Origin: Bacillota bacterium | GTDB taxonomy: Bacteria > Bacillota > Sulfobacillia > RBS10-35 > Bu92 | Direction: 5' to 3' | NCBI GenBank assembly: GCA_014896375.1 | Contig: JADBKN010000004.1 | Coordinates: forward strand, 1-64,000 | Length of the DNA stretch: 64,000 nucleotides | In this document: positions 39,731 to 48,224 of the stretch, in pieces | How the letters are laid out: every line of letters starts with the position of its first letter | How positions within the stretch are numbered: the first letter of the stretch is position 1 | The notes under the pieces: model-generated | The model's database searches: none | Seen by the model: the letters and a program-made list of their open reading frames with translations, nothing else | What the model was told of the DNA's origin: nothing | Program-made: the position numbers and the translations under genes

Positions 39731-40030
39731 TCACACGTTTGTCAGGTTTGTGTCAGGTTCGTTGCCAGCATACGTGGGTCCAAGCGCGCCTGTCAAATCT
39801 TTGTCAGGTTTTTTGAGCGGCATCCCGCAAAGCGTGCAGGCGCCGGATGCCAGCGAGGCCTCGCGCCACTCAAGGCGTGCAGCCGCCTCCCCTTCGATGT
39901 GGGCCCGCCGGCGCGCCTCGCGCGCTCCGTGAGCGTACCCGCCCGCGAAACCGGCGGCGAAGCCGGCGAGCGCCGCGGCGGCCAGAGAGCATGCGGCCGC
40001 CCACAGAGGAACGTCCCAAGGCGCCGTCAA
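39731..40030 (-). CDS. Small single-TM protein with CxxC motif
   Basis: TTG start overlapping the stop of the upstream gene; VPLWAAACSLAAAALAGFAAGFAGGYAHGAREARRRAHIEGE...CTLCGMPLKKP. Confidence 0.5.
   Translation of the reverse strand: MTAPWDVPLWAAACSLAAAALAGFAAGFAGGYAHGAREARRRAHIEGEAAARLEWREASLASGACTLCGMPLKKPDKDLTGALGPTYAGNEPDTNLTNV
39740..39808. promoter_or_regulatory. Two pairs of TGTCARR direct repeats (11-bp period) flanking the glnR-glnA promoter TTGACA-N18-TATGCT
   Basis: TGTCAGG at 39740 and 39751; TGTCAAA at 39791 and TGTCAGG at 39802; minus-strand -35 at 39796-39791, -10 at 39772-39767. Confidence 0.6.
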
Positions 40031-40611
40031 CCGTCCTTCCCCCTCCCCCGCCGCGCGGCGAGCGCCCGCAACGCCACCGCGCCGCCCCCGAAGGCCAGCA
40101 CGGCCGCGGCCAGGGAGGCCTCCACGCCCAGCGCCGCGGCCGCCAAGGCGGCAGAGAAGCCCCACGCGGCGGCGCGCGGCCAGCGCGCGCCGAGGTACGA
40201 GACGGCCGGCGACGGGTCGTCCGCCAGGTCGTCCGCCAGGTCCACGGAGAGGAGGCTGAGGAGCGCCGCCGTGCCGAGCGCCGGCCCGCCCGCCCAGAGG
40301 CAGAGCGCCCCGGCGAGGGCCGTCTCCTGCCACGCGCGCAGGCCGCTCGGCATGCGACCGCGCGGCTCCCGCAGCATGCCGGCGGCGTAGGCCGCCAGGG
40401 CGCAGGCGGAGGCCGCCCGCGCGTCCAAGGCGGCGGCGGCGGCGAGCGCGGCCAGCGCATAGGCCGCCGCGCCGGCGCCGAGCCTCGCCGTCCAGTTGGG
40501 CGTGCGGGCGCCAGCGTCCAGTGGAGCGTCGAGCAGATCGTCGACGAGCCGCACCGCCACGGCGACCGCCGCCACGGCGAGCCAGCGCGCCAAGAGCGGC
40601 CAGCCGTCCAT
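40027..40611 (-). CDS. Polytopic membrane protein with two Asp-rich motifs (possibly UbiA-like)
   Basis: VRLVDDLLDAPLD and SVDLADDLADDPSPA; Ala-rich TM segments. Confidence 0.5.
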   Translation of the reverse strand: MDGWPLLARWLAVAAVAVAVRLVDDLLDAPLDAGARTPNWTARLGAGAAAYALAALAAAAALDARAASACALAAYAAGMLREPRGRMPSGLRAWQETALAGALCLWAGGPALGTAALLSLLSVDLADDLADDPSPAVSYLGARWPRAAAWGFSAALAAAALGVEASLAAAVLAFGGGAVALRALAARRGRGKDG

Positions 40612-40622
40612 AAGGCCACCCC

Positions 40623-41225
40623 CTACCAGCGCCCCGCGAAGAAACGGCGCACGTCTGGAAAACCGAGGCGGGTCACTGAGGAGACGGGGATCACGCGCGC
40701 CTCCGGGAACGCGCGGCGGATGCGCTCCAGGCCGAGCGGCGCCTGGGGCAAGTCCATCTTGCTAGCGAGCACGGAAAAGGGCCCGCGCCCCGCCATGAAG
40801 CGCACGATCTCGCGGTCGACGTCCGCGATGGCGCGCCCGTCGCGTCCTGCGCGGTCGGCGTCGATGAGGTGCAGTACGGCCTCCGCCGACCGCAGGGCGC
40901 GCAGCGTCTGCGCCATCGCCTCGCGCACGGCCGCCTCCTGATGGATGTCGTCGGAGAGGCCGGTCGTGTCCGTGAGGCGGATGACGCGCACATGCTTGCG
41001 CACCGGCACTTCGACGTCGACGGCCTGTAGGGCGCGCGTCTTGTGATCGGCGCCGTCGACGAGCTCAGCGCGCGCGCGGGATATGGGCAGCGTCAGGATG
41101 TGCGTCGGCTCGCCGGGCGCCGTGACGTGCAGGCGCAGCTCCTGGACGTTGAGGAAGGCCGCGAACTGGATGAGGAAGAGGGTCTTTCCGGCGCGCGGCT
41201 GGCCGGTGACGAGGACCGTGTTCAC
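40623..41225 (-). CDS. Small Ras-like/SRPRB-like GTPase
   Basis: TVLVTGQPRAGKT P-loop, LTDTTGLSDD switch region, ASKMD, PVSSV. Confidence 0.75.
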   Translation of the reverse strand: MNTVLVTGQPRAGKTLFLIQFAAFLNVQELRLHVTAPGEPTHILTLPISRARAELVDGADHKTRALQAVDVEVPVRKHVRVIRLTDTTGLSDDIHQEAAVREAMAQTLRALRSAEAVLHLIDADRAGRDGRAIADVDREIVRFMAGRGPFSVLASKMDLPQAPLGLERIRRAFPEARVIPVSSVTRLGFPDVRRFFAGRW

Positions 41226-42223
41226 GGCAGCACACCGATGAGGTCCACCGCCCGGATCGTCATGAGGTCCTCCACGGTGGTCGTCGGCTGCTGGACGAGC
41301 CTCAGCGCCTGGCGGCGGATGGCGCGCTCGATGATGTTGCGCGTGAGCCGGGCGTTGCCCGTGCTGAGCAGCCGCTGGTTCTCCGGCGCGCGCAGGATCT
41401 CCTCAAGCTTGGCGCGGGCGTCCTCGGCGAAGCGGTACTGGCGCTTCTGCAACATGAGGTCGGCGATCCTCATCAGTTCCCCCACCGAATAGTCCGGGAA
41501 GTCGATCTGGATCGGGAAGCGCGAGCGCAGGCCCGGGTTCGTGCGCAGGAAGTACTCCATCTCGTCGTTGTAGCCGGCGAGGATGAGGATGAGATTGTCC
41601 CGGTGGTTCTCCATCGCGCGCACCAGCGTGTCAATGGCTTCCTTGCCGAAGTCCTTCTCGCCTCCCCTGGCCAACGAATACGCCTCGTCGATGAAGAGAA
41701 TGCCATCGAGGGCGCGCCGGATCTGTTCCCGCGTCTTCTGGGCCGTGTGGCCGATGTACTCGCCCACGAGGTCGGCGCGCTCCACCTCGACGAGGTGGCC
41801 CTTGGCGAGCACGTCCATCTCGCGGAAAAGGCGCCCGAGGAGGCGGGCGATGGTCGTCTTGCCGGTGCCCGGGTTGCCGCGGAAGACCATGTGCAGGGCG
41901 AGGGGATCGGTCGCGAGGCCCGCCTCCGCGCGCCGGCGGCGCACCTCGACGAACGCGTGCAGCTCCCGCACGAGCTCCTTGACCTGGCGCAACCCCACAA
42001 GACCGTCGAGCTCCTGCAGCACGGCCGCCACCCTCGCCTCCCGCCCGTTCCCCGCCGCCGGCGGCTCCTCGCGCAGGAGGGCGAGCGCCCTCGCCGGCCC
42101 CAGCCTGCCCTCCTCCAGCCCGCGCAGCGCATCTTCAAAGGATTCGCGGGACTCGCGCGGCGCGCGCGCGGGGTGGCTCGGCGGCATCGCCAAGGGCGGC
42201 CGTCCGGCTTCGTGCACGGCCAC
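41222..42223 (-). CDS. spoVK: AAA ATPase, stage V sporulation protein K (CbxX/CfqX type)
   Basis: LVGLRQVKELVRELHAFVEVRRRR, MVFRGNPGTGKTTIARLLGRLFREMDVLAKGHLVEVERADLVGEYIGHTAQKTREQI, GILFIDEAYSLARGGEKDFGKEAIDTLVRAMENHRDNLILILAGY. Confidence 0.93.
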   Translation of the reverse strand: MAVHEAGRPPLAMPPSHPARAPRESRESFEDALRGLEEGRLGPARALALLREEPPAAGNGREARVAAVLQELDGLVGLRQVKELVRELHAFVEVRRRRAEAGLATDPLALHMVFRGNPGTGKTTIARLLGRLFREMDVLAKGHLVEVERADLVGEYIGHTAQKTREQIRRALDGILFIDEAYSLARGGEKDFGKEAIDTLVRAMENHRDNLILILAGYNDEMEYFLRTNPGLRSRFPIQIDFPDYSVGELMRIADLMLQKRQYRFAEDARAKLEEILRAPENQRLLSTGNARLTRNIIERAIRRQALRLVQQPTTTVEDLMTIRAVDLIGVLP

Positions 42224-42436
42224 GGAACATCCCCCTTCCGCCCCCCGCCCCGGGGGGCGTTGCGCATTATACGGGGCGCGCCGGCCGGGCGTGCGACGAG
42301 CGGGCGGAGCGCGGCCGGAACCTTGCGGCTCGCCCGGGCGGCCGCACGCGCCGCCCGCCGGCGGCCGGCCGCCTCCCCCGGGACCGCGCGCGAGTGACAG
42401 CGCGCGACACGCGCCTGTGGAAAGGCCTGTGCACAA

Positions 42437-43408
42437 CTAGGGGTCTGACTGTGGATGGACGGGCGCGGGCCGCCGCCCCTCCTCAAAGAAGGCCCGGAAC
42501 CAACCGGCGAGGAGGGCCGCCGGCTCCTCGACGCGGTCGAGGTCGAGCCAGACGATGCCCGGCTCGCGGCGGAACCATGTGTACTGCCGCTTCGCGAAGC
42601 GGCGCGTGTTGCGCACGAGGAGGGCGACCATCTCCTCGTACCCGTAACGGCCCTGCAGGTGGCCGATGACCTCCTTGTAGCCGAGGGCCTGGAAGGCCGG
42701 CAGATCGGGAGGATACCGCTCCAGTAGCCGGCGCACCTCCTCGACGAGCCCGTCGCGCAACTCGCGGTGCACGCGCTCCTCCACGCGCGCGTAAAGGTGC
42801 GCGCGCGCGCGCGTCAGGCCCACCACAAGGCGCTCGTACGGCGGTTCCGCGCCCTCCCGCAGCCACCGTGAGAACGGCACGCCGGTCTGCGCGTGCACCT
42901 CCAGCGCGCGGATCACGCGCCGCGTGTTGTGGGGATCGATGCGCCGCGCCGCTTCCGCGTCGACAGCCGCCAGGCGCCGGTGGACGGCTACGGGCCCCTC
43001 CCGCTCCGCCAGCTCCCAGAGCGCGCGGCGTAGTCGCGGGTCCGGCGGCGCGGGATTGAAGCGGTAGCCCAGGGTGGCCGCGCGCACGTACAGCCCCGTG
43101 CCGCCCACGAAGAGCGGCCGCCGGCCGCGCGCCAGCACCTCGCGCACGGCGCGCGCCGCCTCCTCGCAGTAGCGCACCACGTGGAAGGGCTCGTCCGGGT
43201 CGACGAGGTCGATGAGGTGGTGAGGCACGCGCCGGCGCACCTCCGGCGGCGGCTTGTCCGTGCCGATGTCCATGCCGCGGTAGACGGCCGTGGAGTCGGC
43301 GGAGAGGATCTCCGCGCCGACCCTTTCCGCCACCTCCACCGCCAGCTCCGACTTCCCCACGGCCGTCGGACCGACGATCGCGCCGACGCGCGGGCGCTCC
43401 GAGACCAC
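42437..43408 (-). CDS. miaA: tRNA dimethylallyltransferase
   Basis: GPTAVGKSELAVEVAERVGAEILSADSTAVYRGMDIGTDKP, VGGTGLYVRA, TRRFAKRQYTWFRRE; GTG start after GGAGGAGG. Confidence 0.96.
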   Translation of the reverse strand: MVSERPRVGAIVGPTAVGKSELAVEVAERVGAEILSADSTAVYRGMDIGTDKPPPEVRRRVPHHLIDLVDPDEPFHVVRYCEEAARAVREVLARGRRPLFVGGTGLYVRAATLGYRFNPAPPDPRLRRALWELAEREGPVAVHRRLAAVDAEAARRIDPHNTRRVIRALEVHAQTGVPFSRWLREGAEPPYERLVVGLTRARAHLYARVEERVHRELRDGLVEEVRRLLERYPPDLPAFQALGYKEVIGHLQGRYGYEEMVALLVRNTRRFAKRQYTWFRREPGIVWLDLDRVEEPAALLAGWFRAFFEEGRRPAPVHPQSDP

Positions 43409-43425
43409 CGCACTCCTCCTCCCGG

Positions 43426-45240
43426 CTAGTCGGCGGCCGCCGGCCCGCGCCCGCCGCCGGCGCGCCGCCCGAAGCGGCGTTCGAGCTCGGCGGAGGGGAT
43501 CTTCCACACCGTGGGGCGGCCGTGCGGGCAGGTGAAGGGCTCCTCCAGCGAGGCCAGCCTGTCGAGGAGCGCCTGGGCCTCCGCCGGGGACAGGCGGTCC
43601 CCGGCCTTGACGGCCGCCTTGCAGGAGGCGAGGGCCAGCGCCGGCGCGCGCGGGTCACCGGCGGCGCCCTCATCCTCCAAGAGTTCCTCGACGAGCTGGG
43701 CCACGGCCTCCTGAGGATCCCCGTAAAGGAGGGCGGGCACGGCGCGTACGACGAGGCTGTCGGGGCCGAAGGGCTCCGCCACCACGCCGAACCTCTCCCA
43801 GAGAGCTCTCCGCTCCTCGAAGAGAGCCAGGCGCGCGGGCGGCACGGGCACGACGAGCGGCAGGGCGAGCGGCTGCGCCGCGACGGCGCGCGCGTCGCGC
43901 AGGAGTTGCTCATAAAAGATCTTCTCGTGGGCGGCGTGCTGGTCGACGATGTAGAGACCGTCCGGCCCCTCGGCCAGGAGGTATGTGCCGAGCACCGCGC
44001 CGGCGTGGCGCAGCGGCGGCAGACGCCTTCCGCCCTCAGGGATCGCGGCCGCCGGCTCGTAAAGCCGCAGCGCCTCGGCGACGCGCTCCGCGGACAGCGG
44101 GGCCGCGGACGGCCGCAGCGGGCTCCACGCAGCCGCCGTCTCGCTCTGGGCAGCGTTGCCCGGCGGGGCGGCGCCGCGCCAGGGCGTCGCGGCCGGCCGC
44201 GACCCTCCGGAAGCCCCGGAGGCGGGCGGGGCGCCCCACTCCGGTGTCAAGTCTGCTGACTTGAGAGCTATGGCGATCGCGTGGTGGACGAGGCTCGTCA
44301 TGCGGCGCTCGTCGGCGAAGCGGACTTCCAGCTTCCTCGGGTGCACGTTGACGTCGACGACCGCCGGGTCGACGCGCAGGTGCAGGATGAAGGCCGGGAA
44401 GCGGCGCGCGGGCAGGAGGCCGCGGTACGCCGCCTCCGCCGCCGCGCGCAGGCCCGCGTGGCGCACGGCGTGGCCGTTGACGATCAACATCTGCAGCGCG
44501 CGGCTGGCGCGCGCCAGCTCCGGCCGAGCCGCCAGCCCCTCGACGGCCGCCCCTTCCGCGGCGCGCGCCACCTCCACGCAGCCGCGCGCGAACTCCGGCC
44601 CATAGAGCGCGGCCGCCGCGTCCCGCAGGCGGCCGCGCCCGTCCGTGCGCCAGAGCACGCGCCCGTCCGAGCGAAACTCAAACGACACGTGCGGGAAGGC
44701 CAGCGCCAGCGCCTCCGCCGCCTGGGAGCAAGCGGCCGTCTCCGCCGCGGCGGAGCGCAGGCCGGCCGCGCGCGCGGGCGTGTTGTAAAAGAGGTCGCGC
44801 ACCGTCACGGTGGTGCCCGGCGGCGCCCCGACGGGCTCCTCGCGCTCCACGACGCCGCCCGCGGCCGCGATGCGCCAGGCGCGCTCCGCGCCCTGCGGCC
44901 GCGTGACGAGATCCAGGCGCGAGACCGAGGCGATGCTCGGCAAGGCCTCGCCCCGGAAGCCGAGGGTGGCGAGCGACCGCAGGTCCTCGAGGCTCTGGAT
45001 CTTGCTGGTGGCATGGCGCAGGAGGGCGAGACGCGCGTCCTCCGGCGACATGCCCTCACCGTCGTCGCGCACGATGACGGTGCGCGCACCGCCGCCCGTC
45101 ACCTCGATGACGATGCGCCGCGCTCCGGCGTCGAGCGCGTTCTCTACGAGCTCCTTCACCACGGAAGCCGGCCGCTCCACGACTTCCCCGGCGGCGATCT
45201 GGTCGGCCGTGCGGCTGTCGAGGATGCGGATGCGGCTCAC
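43426..45240 (-). CDS. mutL: DNA mismatch repair protein MutL (intact)
   Basis: IRILDSRTADQIAAGEVVERPASVVKELVENALDAGA, DDGEGM, ATSKIQSLEDL, LGFRGEALPSIASVSRL; C-terminal domain with DQHAAHEKIFYE and CPHGRPTVW. Confidence 0.96.
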   Translation of the reverse strand: MSRIRILDSRTADQIAAGEVVERPASVVKELVENALDAGARRIVIEVTGGGARTVIVRDDGEGMSPEDARLALLRHATSKIQSLEDLRSLATLGFRGEALPSIASVSRLDLVTRPQGAERAWRIAAAGGVVEREEPVGAPPGTTVTVRDLFYNTPARAAGLRSAAAETAACSQAAEALALAFPHVSFEFRSDGRVLWRTDGRGRLRDAAAALYGPEFARGCVEVARAAEGAAVEGLAARPELARASRALQMLIVNGHAVRHAGLRAAAEAAYRGLLPARRFPAFILHLRVDPAVVDVNVHPRKLEVRFADERRMTSLVHHAIAIALKSADLTPEWGAPPASGASGGSRPAATPWRGAAPPGNAAQSETAAAWSPLRPSAAPLSAERVAEALRLYEPAAAIPEGGRRLPPLRHAGAVLGTYLLAEGPDGLYIVDQHAAHEKIFYEQLLRDARAVAAQPLALPLVVPVPPARLALFEERRALWERFGVVAEPFGPDSLVVRAVPALLYGDPQEAVAQLVEELLEDEGAAGDPRAPALALASCKAAVKAGDRLSPAEAQALLDRLASLEEPFTCPHGRPTVWKIPSAELERRFGRRAGGGRGPAAAD

Positions 45241-47075
45241 GGGCGTCCCTCCCGGCCAAAGCGGCGCTTCCACTCGTAGATGAGGTGCAGCGCGTCCCGT
45301 GGCGTGAGCGCGTCGGGATCGAGCGCACGGAGGAGGCGCTCCAGGGGGTGCGGTGGGCGCGCCTCCGCCACCGGGGCCGGAAAGAGGCTCAGCTGCGCCG
45401 GCGACGCGACCCCCTCCTCCGCCTGCGCCGCCACCTCCCGCGCGGACGCGGCTGCACCGCCGCCTTCGGACTCCAGGGCCGCCAGCACCTGCCGCGCCCG
45501 CGCGAGCACCGCCTCCGGCAGCCCGGCCAGCGCCGCCACATGGATGCCGTAGCTGCGGTCGGCGGCGCCGGGGCGCACGTGGTGCAGGAAGACGATCTCC
45601 CCGCTCTCCGGCCGCTCCTCCACCGCCATCGTGAGGTTGCGCACGCCGGGCAGGCGGCCCTCCAGCGCCGTGAGCTCCTGGTAGTGTGTCGTGAACACGG
45701 TGCGCGCCTTCACGCGCAGGATGAGGTCCTCCGCCACCGCCCAAGCGATCGCTAAGCCGTCGTAGGTGCTCGTGCCGCGGCCGATCTCGTCCACCACCAC
45801 GAGGCTGCGCTCCGTGGCGTGGCGCAGGATGCGGCTCGTCTCCACCATCTCCCGCATGAAGGTGGACTCGCCGGCGGCCAGGTCGTCGCTCGCGCCGATG
45901 CGCGTGAAGATGGCGTCGGCGAGGCCGATGCGCGCGTGCGAGGCCGGCACGAAGCTGCCCGCCTGCGCGAGCAGCACGCAGAGCGCCGCCGCGCGCGCAT
46001 AGGTGGATTTGCCGGCCATGTTCGGCCCCGTCAGGAGGAGGAAGCGCCCCTCCGCATCCATGTGCACGTCGTTGGGCACGTAGCGGCCGGGGCCCATGAG
46101 GGCCTCCACCACCGGGTGGCGCAGCGCCTGCACCTCGAGCACCGGCTCCTCGCACAGCGCGGGCCGCACGTACCCCCGCGCGGCCGCCAGCTCGGCAAAG
46201 CCCGCAATGACATCGAAGACGGCTAGGGCGCGCGCCAGGCGCTGCAGCTCCGCCGCGCGGCCGGCGACGCGCGCGCACAGCTCGCAGAAGATCTCCTCCT
46301 CGAGCTCCAGGGCGCGCTCCGCCGCGTGGGTGAGCCGGTCTTCAAGTTCCTTGAGCTCGCCCGTCACGTACCGCTCCGCGTTGGCGAGCGTCTGCTTGCG
46401 GACGTAGTCGGCCGGCACGGCGCGCCGGTGCGCGTGGGTGACCTCGATGTAGTAGCCGAACACCTTGTTGTAGCCGATTTTGAGGGAACGGATGCCGGTG
46501 CGCTCCCGCTCCCTCTGCTCCAGGCGCGCGAGCGTGTCGCGGCTGTCGCGCTGCAGGGCGCGCAACTCGTCGAGCTCCGCCGAGACGCCCTCCCGCACCG
46601 TGCCGCCGTCCGCCACGCTGAGGGGCGGCCGTTCGGAGAGGATCTCCTCAAGGGCGGAGGAGACATCCGCGGGCGGCTCCAGGTCCGCGGCATGCTCCGC
46701 GAGCACCCCGGCCGCCGCCTCGCCGGCTGCGGCGCGCACGCGCGCCGCAGCCCGCAGCGATTCCCTCAACGCGGCGAGGTCGCGCGGCGTGGCGCGCCCG
46801 GTGGCGGCGCGCGCCACGAGCCGTTCCACGTCGTGCGCCCCCTTGAGCGCCAACCGCACCGCGGCGCGGGCCGTCCCGTCCTGGAGGAGCGCGGCCACCG
46901 CCTCAAGGCGCGCCTCGATAGCGCGCCGCTCCCGCAGGGGGAAGTCCAGCCAGCGCCGCAGAAGGCGGGCGCCCAGCGGCGTGGCTCGCGGTGACGGGCG
47001 ACGCCCCGAAGCCTCATCCTCATCGACGAGCTCGGCCGGGGGACGTCGACGGAGGACGGCATCGCCATCGCTCAC
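45237..47075 (-). CDS. mutS: N-terminally truncated MutS (domains I and II missing; core, clamp and ATPase present)
   Basis: Homology begins at [19 protein letters not shown] (domain III) and continues to [31 protein letters not shown]; residues before that are antisense to the adjacent MutS fragment, so the annotated start is doubtful. Confidence 0.85.
   Translation of the reverse strand: MSDGDAVLRRRPPAELVDEDEASGRRPSPRATPLGARLLRRWLDFPLRERRAIEARLEAVAALLQDGTARAAVRLALKGAHDVERLVARAATGRATPRDLAALRESLRAAARVRAAAGEAAAGVLAEHAADLEPPADVSSALEEILSERPPLSVADGGTVREGVSAELDELRALQRDSRDTLARLEQRERERTGIRSLKIGYNKVFGYYIEVTHAHRRAVPADYVRKQTLANAERYVTGELKELEDRLTHAAERALELEEEIFCELCARVAGRAAELQRLARALAVFDVIAGFAELAAARGYVRPALCEEPVLEVQALRHPVVEALMGPGRYVPNDVHMDAEGRFLLLTGPNMAGKSTYARAAALCVLLAQAGSFVPASHARIGLADAIFTRIGASDDLAAGESTFMREMVETSRILRHATERSLVVVDEIGRGTSTYDGLAIAWAVAEDLILRVKARTVFTTHYQELTALEGRLPGVRNLTMAVEERPESGEIVFLHHVRPGAADRSYGIHVAALAGLPEAVLARARQVLAALESEGGGAAASAREVAAQAEEGVASPAQLSLFPAPVAEARPPHPLERLLRALDPDALTPRDALHLIYEWKRRFGREGRP
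46978..47005. repeat. Quasi-palindrome at the mutS inversion junction: GGCGTGGCTCG-cggtga-CGGGCGACGCC
   Basis: 11-bp arms with 2 mismatches; encodes RATP on both strands. Confidence 0.6.
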
Positions 47076-47370
47076 GCGGTGATCAGTACATCCACGACGT
47101 CGTCGGCGCTAAGGCGCTCGTGTCAGAGCCCCATTTCACGAACTGGCGGCGCTCGAAGGGCGGCTTTCCGGGCTGGTGAACGTCCACATGGGCGTCGAGG
47201 TCGAGGCGGAGCGGATCCCTCTTTACGTATCGGCTCCGCCCGGGGCGTTCCCGCTCGTACGGCATCGCCGTCGCCGCTCGAGCCGAGGCTCCCGGAGCGG
47301 ATCATTCGCGGAAGCGCTCTTGAAGCGCTACGGCAGCCGGACGCCGGAAGAGCAGCCGGCGCTTTTTGAG
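46995..47370 (+). pseudogene. Frameshifted C-terminal ATPase-domain fragment of a second MutS-family gene, inverted relative to mutS
   Basis: [29 protein letters not shown] | [13 protein letters not shown] | [28 protein letters not shown] (by frame changes) | [18 protein letters not shown] | [19 protein letters not shown] / EEQPALFEG. Confidence 0.8.
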
Positions 47371-47385
47371 GGAAACCGACCACGG

Positions 47386-47541
47386 TCAGAGACGGCGGGG
47401 GATGATCCCGGTCGAGACGACGCTCGGCACGACGGAGTCCCGCCCGCCGGAGACGGCCACAAGGAGCCGTGCCCCCGGGGGCAGGAGACCCTGCCGCGCC
47501 GCGCGGCGGATCGCCTCCTCGACGGCCGTCCCGCCTTCCAC
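47386..47541 (-). pseudogene. Short remnant ORF with SGGRDS motif, origin unassigned
   Basis: MEGGTAVEEAIRRAARQGLLPPGARLLVAVSGGRDSVVPSVVSTGIIPRRL; PP-loop-like SGGxDS, no continuation. Confidence 0.35.
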
Positions 47542-47589
47542 TTCTCGACCTCCCCCGGCCGCCCCGCAGGGATCTGCGGGCGGGCGCCT

Positions 47590-48219
47590 TCAACCTTCTC
47601 CGCCGGCCAGCCAGGCGCGCGCCAGCTCGATGTCCTGCGGCCGGATCTCGTGGCCGGCGTCCGTCCAGCGCAGCGTCACATCGGCGCCGGCGGCCTTCAG
47701 CCGCCCCGCCAGCCGCTCTGGGTGGCCGGCCGGCACCACCGCGTCCCGGCGGCCGGCGAGGATCAGCACGCGCACGCCGTGGAGCGCCGGCGGCCGCGGC
47801 GGCTCCAGCGGCACCATGGCGCGGAAGAGCACGGCCGACGGCAGCGTGCCGGGCTCCAAGAGCAGGAGGCTGGCGGCGATGTTCGCGCCGTTCGAGTACC
47901 CGACGGCCACCAGGCCCTGCGGCTCGAAGCCGTGGCGCGCGGCCGCCTCGGGGATGAACGCCGCCAGCTCCTGCGTGCGCCGGATGAGGTCGGCATCATC
48001 AAAGACGCCCTCCGCCAGCCGGCGGAACCAGCGCCGCGCCGTGCCCTCCAGCACCTTCCCGCGCACGCCGAGGAGGTTCGCCTCCGGGTCCAGCGCGCGG
48101 CCGAGGGGCACGAGGTCCCGCTCGTCGCCGCCCGTGCCGTGTAGGAGGAGCAACGTGCGCCGCGCCCCTGCGCGGCCGGGCAGGAAGACGTGCCAGAAGC
48201 CGAGGATCTCTTCCGCCAC
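47590..48219 (-). CDS. mhqD: Carboxylesterase/phospholipase-type alpha/beta hydrolase (MhqD-like)
   Basis: LLLLHGTGGDERDLVPLGRALDPEANLLGVRGKVLEGTARRWFRR, LVAVGYSNGANIAASLL, ILAGRRDAVVPAG, TDAGHEI; adjacent to mhqO-like and marR genes. Confidence 0.85.
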   Translation of the reverse strand: MAEEILGFWHVFLPGRAGARRTLLLLHGTGGDERDLVPLGRALDPEANLLGVRGKVLEGTARRWFRRLAEGVFDDADLIRRTQELAAFIPEAAARHGFEPQGLVAVGYSNGANIAASLLLLEPGTLPSAVLFRAMVPLEPPRPPALHGVRVLILAGRRDAVVPAGHPERLAGRLKAAGADVTLRWTDAGHEIRPQDIELARAWLAGGEG

Positions 48220-48224
48220 GGCCC

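Noticed and set aside
45241-46278. Apparent N-terminal extension of MutL (950-aa ORF)
   Set aside because: Extension is a shadow frame of mutS; MutL starts at GTG 45240 overlapping the mutS stop
47000-47075. First ~25 residues of the annotated truncated MutS ORF ([26 protein letters not shown])
   Set aside because: These are the antisense translation of the adjacent MutS fragment, not MutS sequence
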